Below, piece by piece: positions 32,811 to 45,780 of a stretch of DNA of 64,000 nucleotides. The DNA lies in contig NC_084768.1 in assembly GCF_028858725.1 (NCBI RefSeq), forward strand, positions 6,297,664 through 6,361,663. Direction: 5' to 3'. The notes beneath the pieces were generated by a model that had not been told where the DNA came from, ran no database searches, and worked only from the letters and a program-made list of their open reading frames with translations. A program made the translations under genes and the position numbers. The stretch is from Colius striatus (taxonomy: Eukaryota; Chordata; Aves; Coliiformes; Coliidae). Position 1 is the stretch's first letter; every line of letters starts with the position of its first letter.

Positions 32811-35800
32811 CAAATCAGCATAAATTGCAGATCACTTAGGTTCTTTTCAGAAAGACCCAGTCAAACATAGTATGATCCCAGAGTCTGACATAACAGAACG
32901 TGATAGCTAAAACACAAAGGGGACCAGGCTTATTTTTGTGTCTGATATCTGACAACAACTTGGATATAGTGAGTATTTGATTCAATTTTGTGTGTCAGAT
33001 GGCAGTGGAGCAGACAATAAGGTGTCCACAGTATTTATGAACAGGCAAACACCACAGTTCACTGACGAGGCAAAATAATTTTAAGTAGCATTGAACCTGT
33101 CTGCTTGCATTAGGTTGGGGCAGATTTCTAGATTGGTTAGAAAAGCTGTGATTTCTTTTTTTCTCCTTTAGCAAAAGGCTGATAGCCACCCTCTCTGCTA
33201 GCACAGAACTTCTGACAACTCTGACCATTAAGTCTTTTTGTCACACTCTTACCCAACTGTTCTTTTAACAGAGCCGTTTTCATTTGCACTCGGCACAATG
33301 CAGGTATCTGTGGTGACAGATTTCAGTCATATTGATGCACTGTCCATGTGGCATAGGAAAAGAAACGTTAACTTTAAGGTCACAGGGAGGAATAATCTAC
33401 TGGAGCTTCAAATCAAGTGGCTCTGGACTGTGCTAGGCAGGTTCTAACCCATGCTCCCTGGCAAGCTTACTCAGATACCAGCAACATCACACTGACAGCT
33501 CTCTTCACTAAGAGCAGTAGGTGTAGACATACACAGAAACAACTAATTCAGGGCCTTAGATATTGTCTGCCTTCTAGTGCAGAACTCTACATTCACATTA
33601 CTCTGGGGAGTGAAGAATTTGGAAAATCAAATGTCACCCTTGACTGTGCAGCCACCAATATGGTGACCAAAAGCCATTGGGTTGGTGGGCACAGCTTGGG
33701 AAGGGCTAATAACACCTCAGCCTCTCTGTAGCCCTTGCCATGGGACTTGCTGTGTTGCTTGGTGATTTGCAAAAACACGTAGTGAGGCTTTCATTGCTCA
33801 CCAAGGAAATTTTGGCCACAGGTAGGTAAAAGCACCTTGTCCTCCATCGTCCCAGGCTGCCCAGGGTGCAGGGGAAAGGCACTGTCCCTCTGCTAGGGAG
33901 GAGGAGCCACAGGGAGTGCCTGGTGCCAGGGCCAGCTGCAGCTGGTCCCAGTTGGGTAGAGGGGCTCATCACCACCCTGCCCTGGCCCTGCAGCCAGATC
34001 CTGCTGCCCCTGCCCGTCTTTGCCAGGACACTCTGACAGGTAGCCTGCCTCCTGCTAGAGTGATATTTCAATCAGACAGAGCCTTTCCTTGGGGCAGGCA
34101 GAAGCAAGCTAAAAAAACCACAACTGCTCCCCCTCAGAAAGTTTCGTGGTGATCTTGCAAATTATTCTATGAATCTGACCATATTCAGAGACATATTTTC
34201 CCCCAGAATTGCCAGCTGGCTCCAAATTCTCTGCCCCGAATGCACTCAGAAGTCTTCATCCTAATCCCAAACTATTCATCCCAACACTTCTGCTGCCATC
34301 AATAGATTTAAGATGTTTTTAATGCCTTCCTTGAACTTGCCTTGTCTCCTGTCAGCCAGCCAGAAGTGGTTTTTATCAGGAATAAGATTCAAAGAGCCTG
34401 CCCTGCAGCAATCCCATCGTGCATTTCTTTGTCAGAATCCTAATGACGATTTATATATACTTAAGAGACTATCTCCAGCTGTAAAATTGAAAAGCTTCTG
34501 GGGGTCTATACAGTTCCCTGACCTCAGACCTATTTTTGTATTTTGATCTTGGGGATAGTGCCTCGCAACACTCTGAATCCTCCAGTTATCCCTGCAGTAA
34601 CAAAGCGCTAGCTTAACCAGTAGTAGCAAGACTTAAAACAGGGCACTCAGGATCAAAGTGGCTAACAAACTTGAGTATTAGCCACTGCGTCAGCCCTAGA
34701 GATTGTAGCATGAATATGGGTAAGCCTCCATGCTAAAACTAAACATTGTACTCCAGAGGACACGCATCTAAAGAGCCATTTTTGCCCAGGTGCGTATGAA
34801 AGCGTGCTCAATTTACCATGCTAAACAGGCATCCGCCTCAGACACTCTCCTCCCAAACAGACAGGAATTGTACACCTAGGTTGGGTTTAGGCTCTATGGA
34901 GCTATTTTTAGCATTTTTCCTGCATTTTTTGCTTTTGCTTTCATCTTAAACCATTACAGAAGAGATTTTTTTTCCCTGTCGATTCAGAAGAAATGAGGAA
35001 ATATGGAGAGCGTGAGAGCACTGATGAGTCTGGATTAAGAAAAAAACATAGCCAGGATCAGATTCTGTCAATGAACTGACACTTCATTTTCCTTCCATTG
35101 TCTGATTACCAGAAGAGCAGCACACTAGCAACAAGGATGATCACATGAAGGCGGGAAAACACAACTGTCAGGCTTCAAGGACAAAGCCTATTCTTACATT
35201 GCCATTCCTTAAATCCAGACATTAGAGCAAAAGGAATGAGAAAAAAGCAGCTCACTCACGGATAGCTTACTGAGGATACTGCAAAAGATTATGCTAATCT
35301 TCACTTCATTGTCCTCTGCAAAATGTTTTCATACCATGCCTTTTATCTGTGGAAGAGATGCACAACCTCTCAACTCTGTGACAGTGAGCACTTTCTGTGT
35401 GGTTTCTGCGTAATTAACACCAGCACTAGACCTTTTCATTTTTGCTACTCAAGCTTATGGCCTTTTAAGGGTACCCACAGGGGAGCATCCCTCACTCTTT
35501 TGCTTGTGGCCTAAGTGATAGTCCCAGCTTATCCTTAGCTACATATACCATCTGTTAATAGCAGAAGGATCAAAAAGTTTTGGCTAGCCTGCATTTTTCA
35601 AAGAATGGGGGCAGGCAGCATAAACAACACATTAGACAAGACTTCTAAGAGTTTTAATTCTGAGTTGAGGCCTAAAGACTTTCAGTTTCATTTAAACTGC
35701 CATTGCATTATTGTCTAGATTATGTTCACATGCTCAGTCATCTTAGGATGTGGTTTGAACTAGATAAAAGTCAGCATTTAAGATAAAAACTATTCTAACA

Positions 35801-38800
35801 TAGTCTGATTTTATCAAAGAAGAGTGACGTGCTGGATACCCATATTTTTTGGCAATCTGCACACAATAAACACTGAAGCTGAAATTTTGCCCTAAAGTGA
35901 TTAGCCCACTTTTTGAGAGTAAAATTAGATACTTGAGGGTGTATTTGATACCCCAACAACGACACAGGAACTGCCTCTGACTAACACAAACCAAATCTGA
36001 CACTGACAATCAGATACTTTTCTTATTTATCTTCAGAAGCCGTGGAATGCCTAAAAGTGAAAACAATAACGGTGTTTCAACATTAATACTTATTTTCACC
36101 AGCTTTCCTACATGCATATTTTATCTAATTAAATGTGGTGGTTTTTTAGTTCTTTCCTGCCTGGGTACATTATTTCCCAGGTCTATTTTTGCATCAGGCC
36201 TGGCCGTGCTGGTGCCCTGCCCTCCAGGCACATACACTCCACATTTCTTTTGAAGGGAGAGAACACACAAGCATATTTCACAGGAGTAGCACATGTTTTT
36301 GAGGCTCTCCACCTGCTTTGCCCCCTGCCTGGAAGCAAGGGCTAGCACAAGAGCAGCCGGCGGAACAGCACAGCAGGCACATCTAGCAGCAGGGCAATGA
36401 CCTCCAGAGGCTTTGGCCTGTCCGTGCAATTCCCAGACCCACTAAGGCTCCATAGCTCATCTTTTGTCTCCTGCCACTTTTGAGTTTGTGGGAAGGCTAC
36501 CAGCCACCCAATAAATCAAAGAACAGTAATATTTTGGAGTTGGTGAGATGATGGCTGAAGCTGGCCAAGAAGTGGACTACGCTCCAGACTTCTGCATTGC
36601 CTTTCTGGGCATGATCTTGCATAGGTGGAGCTAAATTCCCTTACAGTCTGTCCAGAAGGACCGGATGTGATTACATGGTAGGGATGGGCTAAAAGCACAG
36701 CTTTTCTTTCCATTTCCACATGCACTGACATACTCCTCTCTCCCTGAGAAAGACAAATGTGCCTTGAGATAGTTTGGCAACATGACAGATGGTAACTACC
36801 ACTGTGGCTTATTATAGTGCTGCCAATGTCTCAGACGTGCATTAAACTCATACACTGACAGAGAGTCTCAAGGAAATGTTGTTCTACATTTTTCTGCACA
36901 GGCATAATCCCTTTTCAAACAAATAAATAACCAAGGACATTAAGATTTAAAACCCTATCTGTCAGGATGTCCTGCACCAAAGGGTAAATACTATAGAGAA
37001 ACTCTTGTGTTTCTGAAGTAACATCAGGTTCTTAAATCTGAAACCAGTTAGTTCATTGCTGTATATAAAGAACTCTAAAGCCTCATGACTCCAGCCAGTT
37101 CTCCTTCAAATAACCTGAACTTTCTACTTATTTTACAGAGAAAGAGGCTGCAAAGTAAGTACTTGAAGGAGAGGGTGTTTTTAATCTTACTGGTGGGAGT
37201 AAATAATTAGTTACATTCATATCACTGAGCTAATGTTAGTTCTGAACTAATGAATACAGCTTTTTTCTTTCTTAAAATACCATCCTCTGAACAGCTAAGA
37301 GTTTATATGTTCTCAAGTCACATAAAAACCAACACGAAGTCTCTATCTATAGAGAGTACAGGCAGACTATAGGATGTCTGTGCTCACTTTTCATCTCTGG
37401 AAACTTAACCTGAAATCCTGCATTAGGTGTCAAATGAACATAAATGTGTTGATTGCTTGCAATCCCTGTCCATGCCTGAAAAACTAGCCATAATTTGCCG
37501 TTATACCTTCTTTTTTTGTCTAGAGAAGCTGTCAAGAAAGGATCTTTAGAAAACTGGGCTTAGGCTGCCAGGATAAAACAAAGTGAAGAAGTTTCCCAGC
37601 ATCCAGTCATACTTTGTCAGACTTAAGCTTAGTCCTATGAGCCTTCATTTTCATAGGCACTGCCAATAACATCTCATTTTACAAAGAAATTTAGGAAAAA
37701 GAAACTGCTCTAAGAACCGTTACCAAAGACTCAGCTGCAGTAAAGCTGTCGCTGAGGAAAGTGGAAAAACAAGCACCTTTTTTACATTTTGAAGCTGCTG
37801 TTCAAGAGACAGTTCATGATCTGAAAAGTAGAACTGGGAGATGCTTTTGCATTCTCTGCAAACACAGATCACTAGGGTTGCTATCATGAAAATACCCACA
37901 GTGTTCTAAACAGATAATTCCAGAAAGGATTTTGGTTGGGATATTCAAGCAGAAGTCTCATAATTTTTGTTGAAAAAAATGACTTTTTTTTTTAAGAACA
38001 ACAGACTGTCCATACAATGTCCAAACTATGAAACAGATTGAAGCAACCATATAAAATTTTAAAGGTGATAAAGCCATATGATAAATGTTCACTCTTTTTT
38101 CTAAAAGAGAAAATAGTGATGTCTCAGTGCATACAAAAAAAACTCAGTCGTCGGGCAGAATCTCTGTTTCTTGTTCTCATTCAGCTCCACTGGCATACGT
38201 GGAGTTAATTCTAGTCTGCACCAGTTTAAGTGAAAAGAGAAAAACACAAGTGTTTCTATCTGAAATCAGAAGGCCTGATTTTCAGTTCATGTAAACATGA
38301 AGAACTTAAGGTTGCCCCTATGTCACATGAATAATTTTAAACAATCTTAATAGGACCGTTTCTGTACAAATATGAAAATACAACGTAAATATGTTTCCTT
38401 GTTGCCAGCATTCACAGAAAACTTACAATGCCCACAGAATAATAATTCTTGTAAACTCTCAAACTTCAAAAGAAGGCAATTTCCTTTCCTACCTTCAGTC
38501 AGAATCCTGGTACGGTGACACTCCAAACAAAACTAAATAGGCATGTGTTCGTAAGAGGAAAGTCTTCACGAGACTCAAATCAATAAGGTCAAAACCTTTG
38601 GCTCCCTGCTTGTAACTCTATCACCTTTCAGAAATTTCCAAATTTTTTCCCATGATTTGGAAAAATTGAGGTAAATTTGCAAATGCCTCTTTAAATCAGT
38701 TTTTAACAAGTTATATCAAATGCTACCTTCAACAGCTGGTCTGTTCAATCTCGTATTAACCAGAGACAAAAAGCCTCAGCAGCAACTCGGGTTTTCTGTA

Positions 38801-40119
38801 ATAAATACACAAATAATCTCATTTTAGTTTCATAAAATTGGCAATCCACCTGTTAGGTCACAGCCACTGCAAGTGCTAAGAGTCACTAGTTTCTGTCTTC
38901 AACCATGCAATTTTGTGGAATTATATTACACTAGATCTCATACACCTCTGCAATACCGCATTGCTGTGAAAACACCACTTACTGGCTGCCTAGAGTTTTA
39001 CTTGCTATAAGCTGTTTAGACCACATGAAACCTGCAATACACTGTTAGATCTTTACAAATTTCATGAAATCTTTTTCGGATATCCAAAAAATCCTGAACT
39101 GCTTGAATCTTTTGTCTCCCAGCACTGGGGACTGACCCATAATCTCTTTCCCAGCCAGTATACCAAATCTGTAGCCAACCTTGTCACTGACTCCAACAGC
39201 TGCTTAAATTCACCAGAGGGGATAGCAGCAATCCTACTTCTAAAAGAACACCACAAGGCTTACGTTCATGATGCCTTGAGGAGACACTGAAAGGAAGGTC
39301 AAAGGTGAAGAAAAGATAAAGTGCAGTACAAGAAGATCAGTAAAGTTGAATCTTCTTGATGAAAAACTCATGTCTGCTTCTTCATGATGCAAACAGCATA
39401 ACTTCATTTCAAAAAGCCTCTGTTTTTTGTTGATTTTTTTCCCTTCTCTTTTGGTTTGCAGTATTTTGAAGTTTATTGAAGGTTTTTTTCTTTTTTTTTA
39501 GGTCAGAGCTCTGTGCATCTAAAAGCCTTATTCAGTTGTTCTTGTCACGAGTACTTTGTCTTACACAGGCTGCATTACTCTTGTAAACAGAGGCAGCATC
39601 AAAGTGAAAGCAGATAGAGTCACATCAGTGGATTAAGGCCTTCTGCATGATAAAGTAGCTACCTAGGGTGGGATAAACTTAATATGTGAAAGAATGTTAT
39701 TGAGGAGGAATAAAGTGCCAAAACTCTGTCATTCTCTTCGTAATGTCCTAATCTAATGCCTGACACCAAGGCCTTAGGCCAGTGTTAGTGTTAATCAATG
39801 AAATACCCATCTGTGTTCCCTGTCCTTATCGCTATTTAAAACTAGCCTAAACTCAATTATTTTCCCTTAGAGACCAAGATGGGATATTAAGTTGAGTGAA
39901 AGGGATTGTGTCCCTCAAAGAAATCCCAGTGTTAAAATGCAGAGGTGTCAACATTGCTAACTAAATTTCAGTTAAACAGAGATTAAATGCTAGTTCCTTG
40001 GACATGAAACACTGCATAGATTAAATCTAGTTAAAAATCCTTATTTAGAGAGTGACTAAAAACTGTTAAGCAGTTTAATCAACTTATAAATTTTGTTCCC
40101 TCATATGCATTATTTATAC
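32811..40119. other. unique non-coding DNA
   Basis: This is the largest featureless block in the window. A GC-rich patch at 33820-34020 has overlapping frames on both strands (33706-34071, 33916-34152) and a CAGCTGCAGCTG palindrome. It has no known domain and is not CpG-rich enough for a CpG island. The 36121-36429 frames are likewise unconvincing. Short A and T runs aside, I see no repeats. Confidence 0.6.
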
Positions 40120-40420
40120 CCTGCAATAACCATTGTACAATAAATGTTTGAAGAGCACACTCGGCGAAAGCAGTAGGAAAGCACTCTTGCTGTTACCCAA
40201 AGCTGTGAATGATACAGACGTTGCCAGATACATAATGGTTATCTGAGGAGTATGTAATTTATCCCACAAGTGAAGGGCAAATCTCATAATTCAAGACTGC
40301 CTTAGTCACGAATGAGTTATGGAGGTGTTTTTCACAAATGGGATTAACCTCACATTCCATCAATGCTCATTATTGACATTTTATTTATATCACCAAGATA
40401 TAAAACATCATCCTTTCAAT
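40120..40420. promoter_or_regulatory. candidate conserved non-coding block
   Basis: This repeat-free block has a few retained CpGs (near 40162, 40165, 40219 and 40309) in AT-rich DNA, a GGGATTA (K50 homeodomain-type) site near 40340, and ATTATTGACATTTTATTTATA near 40369. Motif support is weaker than in the other candidates. Confidence 0.17.
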
Positions 40421-43400
40421 TTTATCTTTTTAACTTGTTTGGCTTGTCTTTTTTGTGCCTTTTTCGTTTTCTAATTAGAGCCCTGTGAAGACAAGAAGAC
40501 TGCAGAAGTACACAGATATTAAAGGCACTTCCAAGTGGACAGATAGAAAAGGGATAAGGAAATCTCCAAATTAACAAGGAATAGATGCTTTCAGCTGCTT
40601 TGAATGAGCACTTTCTGGGGTTAATTTCTGAAGTGTCTCTGTGCTAAATTCACCATGTGCATTTCTTTAGACTTTTCTGTTTCTTTTTTAATTGTGAATC
40701 AATCGCAAGCGCTTGGCTATCAAAATCGCTTTTTTCTGTTAGCAAATCTTTCAAGGCTGTCAGTCAAGAATGTTACAGAAATGGACAACAAAAACATTTA
40801 TTCTAAATGAAGAGAAGTGCATTCTCTTAGGTATACACAAATAAAAAAGATACTGAAGTGACTAAAACCAGACGGGCGTTTCTAGTATGAAAAAACATCT
40901 CTGTGGCTCAGTTTCTCTACCGGTCATTAACAAGTGTTGTCTTCTCCATGGCGTTGGTCTTACATCCCACTCACCTATTTTTGGTTCAGTACACCTTGAC
41001 GTTTTTCTTTTAATTAACACTATAATTTCCTTGTTTAGCATCACAAGCAAATTGATTGAAGAGAGGCTAATAACATTTCCTTAACATTGGTAAGCAGAGG
41101 ATGCTTGAGAGAAAGTTTGGTGCTATAAATGTGGGGTTATTTTTCTTCTTAGCTGGAAGTATGGACATAAATGCAGTGGAGCTTTCTGACTGTTGGAGTC
41201 CTTGCTCTTTCCTCTCCACTAGAAGTTACACTTAGTATGTACTTTCTCATTGGTAACAAGATGTAAGTTTTCTCATTTGCAGAATGGTCTCTACTTTTTT
41301 CAGACTTTAAGACATTTTCATTTTAAAAAGTAATGGATTTCTGTCTTGGTTACTTGTGACCCTGGACTTGGGAGCTGGTTTTATGTGATACACAGTCAAG
41401 AGGAAACAAAATTGTGTGTTTGGGGGTTGGGTTGGGTTTTTTTTTTCCAAGAGGGAGGGATACAATGTTTCAAATTACAGGCAGTTGTGAAATTTTGGTT
41501 TACACAGTGCAGAAAATGTAAGTACTTCTTGGGTCATTTAGATATTTCTCAAGGTGACAGTTGGAAAAGTTCATAAAAAGGCATTGTTTGAAGCCTGAAA
41601 AAGTAATTTTGTCAAGATTTATGGGCAGTATTAAAGACTTGAGGAACTAAGGGATTCAAAAATCTGCCTCTAACATAGCTGAGTGAGCTTTGGTTTGTAC
41701 TTTAGAAAGCACTGCATCTTTTTAGGTTAGCAGACATTCCTAATGATAATACAGAATAGAAGGTTGGTTTGAGGGCTTCTCTTAAAAAAAATTATGCTTT
41801 TTAGATCCATTCTCCTCTCCAAGGTCTCAGTATTACTTTGACTGAATAAAATCGTTCCTAGAGGGTTGCATTACAAAGGCTGAGTCTACTCTATTTTGAT
41901 GATTCCCAAACTCAAAGAGAGACACACACCACAGTAAATAAAAAGGTGTGTCTGGTAGCAGGCATTTAGAAGTCCCATACTGGTGAAAATTTTAAGCCAG
42001 CTGTATACTGTCCTCATCACAAATCAACCTTTCATGCTCACACTGACAAACACTAAAATAATGTGCTGGTGTAAAATTCTTCGTAATTCTTCACTTCTTT
42101 GTTTTTCTTGCAAATGTAGGGGTATCTGAGTTGGGTTAGATGGGTTTAGGCTTACATTGGTGGCTAAGGAGAGGTGTCTGAGGAGGTTGTCAAAAAACTC
42201 CCACTCATAAACTAGGGCAAAGTTTTGCTTCGTGCTTTACTCTCCAGCCTGGCATTAGAGGGCATTGTGTTATTACAGCTCCCATCTCACGAGACAGACA
42301 TCAAACCAGAATTCCATCCACTTGTATATAAATAAAAGTCCATATTCCCTGCCACAAGTTGCACTAGTTGTATTAATACTGCAGCTCTAATTCAATCTTT
42401 CTGCTTGAATCCTCCTGTAGTTATTACAAGCAGTTTATGTTCTGCCTGTAATTGCTGGATATTACTTCTGTGCACGATAAATACATGCTACACTGCAGAA
42501 GTTGCTGCATTTCAGTGACACTTAAATGCTTCCCTGCTTCAGCAGTATGCAAAAAGTATGAACAATCCCTTGAAATCCTTATAAGAAATACTGTGAGCTT
42601 TGAGAGGCTGGTGGCAGGAGGGCTTCAGGCTAAGCACTTGATAAAGCACTTGATACACCATGGTGTTTTCTTTCTTTATAAATTTTAGAGGTAAGAGGTC
42701 CCAGAAAAAAATGAGTCAGTGGCACAGATTGCCTTGGAGCACATCACACACGAGAAGAATCTAAACAGAAAACAGCAACACACCTGCAGGAAACTAGCTT
42801 CCCCTTTACTGATGCAGAACTGAGGCAGGGCACATACCCCAGGCAGACAGGGAAAAGCAAGGAAAGACCTCCCCATCCCCTGTGCACCCCTGCATTGTTT
42901 CAGCCATGGGCTACTCACCCAAAGCCATGCTGGAACAGAATGGCTCTGTCCCAGCTCCATCACAGGGCTGTAGCTATGACACAACCAATCTCATGCAAAG
43001 GGGACAACCTAATGGAATTCCAGTATAAATTATGTATGAACATTATAGCACAAGACAGTCAGAAAGCACAGTGTGTAATTTAGCAATTCAATCATGTTTG
43101 TTGTTAGTGTACAGTACTATACACTACAGTTGGAGGGGGAAATGGTCTCAGAGTCAAGTGGGTCAAAAACAGACTTGTAGACTACAAGAGCCAACTAAAA
43201 AGGGCTATTGTACTTAGTTGACTGAAGTGGAGAATGAAGTGCTCTCCCTCAATTAAGGAAAGTGTGGTGGAGCTGATTAACCTGCTTGTTACCTTGGTAA
43301 CCTGAGATTTAGATTGTGAATGAATTCATAAGACTGTGGATACCTTTTATCAGACAAGAGTCTGATGAACAATTTGGGTGAGAGAACTACAGAGCTGAGA

Positions 43401-43800
43401 GGTACTGGCACTTAATCTGTTTATGAGACAACACTCAAGTTATAAGAGGTAGTCAGTGCTACTATATGTGTAAGTCACCAATAAGTAGCACGTCAGGCAT
43501 ATGCCATGCTGCAGCCTCTTTGCAGGTTGTGCACAGAGACCTGAACACTCAAGATCCTTCATCAGTGCAATTCCCATGAGCCACCACAAAAGCTACCTGG
43601 CTTTAGGTTGGGCTGAGCTCTCACAGCACCCCCTGAAATCACCAGAGCTCCTGCGTGCAAAGTGCCCATGCTGCACCTTGTGCATCTCATCTCTCTGCTC
43701 ACTTCGTTCTTTGTCTTTTGTGCATCTCAGGCTAATGGGTAAGACTTCATATTTATTAACAATAAGCATCTTTTCCCAGCTCTCCACCCCTTTCTAGAAA
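40421..43800. other. unique non-coding DNA
   Basis: No gene is recognised. Frames are below 100 residues. The largest (42685-42984 minus, 43501-43797 plus) have no motif, splice or promoter support. Sequence is AT-rich with short homopolymers. Confidence 0.6.
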
Positions 43801-43896
43801 AGGCCTGAGGCTACATTCTCCCCTCAGTTACACCTGTCCAATCCTATTGACTTCAGTGAGATTGAACAGGTGTAAGCAAGGAGAAAATTTGGCCCC
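43801..43896. mobile_element. palindromic MITE relic (Chompy/Harbinger-like)
   Basis: Two 16-base arms, 43828-43843 and 43860-43875, are reverse complements with one mismatch (TTACACCTGTYCAATC). They surround a 16-base loop containing ATTGACTTCAGTG. Complementarity continues weakly outward: TTCTCC at 43816-43821 pairs with GGAGAA at 43880-43885, and GGCC (43802-43805) faces GGCC (43891-43894) at the ends. GGCCAAATT-type ends, a TTACAC stem and a TTGACTTCA loop recall, from memory, the Chompy MITEs (PIF/Harbinger-related) of archosaurs and turtles. It has no coding capacity and is old and immobile. Target duplication was not identified. Confidence 0.6.
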
Positions 43897-45289
43897 CTGT
43901 TGTCTATGAATTGCATTATCTGCGTTCATCATTGCCTTGACTTTGTGTCACTGGCAAGTATAATTAATTTATAGTTTGTCTTAGTCTCTTAGTTGTTTAA
44001 TAAATAGATGAAAACAGAAGACTCCTGAGGGACTTACTCCAGTTACCTGTAATAGAAACTCCCCTACTGATACAGCTTCTTCAGGATTACCCTTCATACT
44101 TCTTTTTATCAATTCTTTATGAATTTTCATTATCTTCTCTGGATTTTACAGTTCTGCAGAATCACATTCCTTCTGTGTCATGACATGATCTATTAGGGAA
44201 AAAATGGTGATACCACCAGATGCTGAAAACGGAGCTGATCTTAAACTGAAAATATCTTCCACTTGACTTTTGCCAAGACCGATGTCTGCACTGAGCATGA
44301 GGAATACCAACTAGTAATTATTTACAATAAATCACATTGCCAGAAAGGCTGCTGCTGAATTAAATGAAAGACAAAATCAAGGAGTCCTTAGGGAAGACAA
44401 TTGTCCCTTTGGGAAATTTAACTGGTTTTGTGAGTCTGAATTGAAGCTCTCTAAATAGTAGTTGCTGTCCTATATGTTTAGCTGTCTTAGATGGTTAGGA
44501 CTATCTGATCACCTTCTAAATGTCCCATCACTAAATGTCTTCTTTATTAAAGTAGGAATGGATAAAACTGTTGCTTGATACCAGAATAATCAGCTAAGTT
44601 CAGACAAACAGTTGCCTAGAGCAGAAAAGAGAAAGCTTTGCCTCTATGAGAAGGAAATCTGTTTGATGGGATCATCATGGCTACTTCCACTAAAACCACT
44701 AAACCTAAGATTAACATACTTAAGCTTAAGGAAGGAAATTAGCAATCCTTACAGGGCACTTTTTAGCTTTGTGAACACTTGGCAATAGGTACTGTTATTG
44801 TCTCCTATCTTGTAGGTATGTTATGAAGAGGCACGCTTGGGACGAGACAGACATCTGTGGATGTGCATTCACATCATAAAAGAAAATAACTCCATCATGT
44901 GTGTGAATTGGGTGTCTGCACAATGGATGATGAACCCCTATTTTTGGGTCAAAAATCCAGAAGGTCAAAGGGAGGGCAGTTCAGGTTTCCCAAGGTTCAA
45001 TCTAGAGCTCTGTTCTCTAGACCAACATTTACACTGCAACAAGTCAGTTGAGCTGAATCCTATTCCAGCAATCCCATTCTAATACATTTGCTTCACAGGC
45101 ACTGAAAACTCTGCACACTCCTGTGCAAAGAGGAAAAACTAACATCTGACTTGCTTTGTACAGTATTTTTGGTTTTCACATTTTTTAATACTGCCGCCGA
45201 TTTTCTCTGAACTTTCAGTGAAACCCAAGCAGCATTGAGAAGTTTACAAAAACAAGGTATTGTATGACTGACAGGTCCTTTTGCTGTGT
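43897..45289. other. unique non-coding DNA
   Basis: No gene or repeat is recognised. The frame at 44837-45082 (81 residues) matches nothing. Stops occur frequently elsewhere. Confidence 0.6.
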
Positions 45290-45780
45290 TAGTGATGCAT
45301 TTAGAGTAATTATTGAATGGCCATTAAGTCAAGAGCAGGCCACACACTCCACACGTGGCACTCTTTTCACCTTGGACTAAATTAATGCCTCTCCTCCTAG
45401 ACATATGGATTTCCTGTCACAGAAGCCATATTCTTCCAATAGAGATACAACAGGCTATTTTGCTAGCATTGTGCAACTTTCAGCTGATAACTAGAGCTCA
45501 ATGTATTATGCATGTTGTACTGCTCTAATAAATACAGGATTGACTTGTTTACTACCACCAGCATTGCCTCGATTAGCACTGTGTTTCTCTAGGCCATTAT
45601 TCATTGGGGAGAGGAAGTTGAGACCCACTTGATTCTCCATTAATCCAACTGTGTGAAACAAACTGGTTAATTTTTCAGCTTGTGTGTTTTGTTACTTAAT
45701 GAAGAGAAATCAATTCCTTCATTGCTGTCATTAGCACCTTATTTATCAAGTGTAACATTGTTTATTTTTTTACTTTAAGC
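45290..45780. promoter_or_regulatory. candidate conserved enhancer block (homeodomain cluster)
   Basis: This long repeat-free block has TAATTATTGAATGGCCATTA (about 45307-45326), a CCACACGTGGCA palindromic E-box (about 45351-45362), ACTAAATTAATGCC, ATTATGCATG (octamer-like, about 45504), GATTAGCAC, CCATTATTCATTGGGG, a TAATCC site at 45641-45646 and GTCATTAGCACC. The density of homeodomain, POU and E-box cores over nearly 500 bases is the highest in the window. This is the block I would test first for conservation. Confidence 0.3.

Noticed and set aside
33820..34020. GC-rich patch as a CpG island promoter
   Set aside because: It is G+C-rich but has few CpGs and no TATA, initiator or exon-like sequence nearby.
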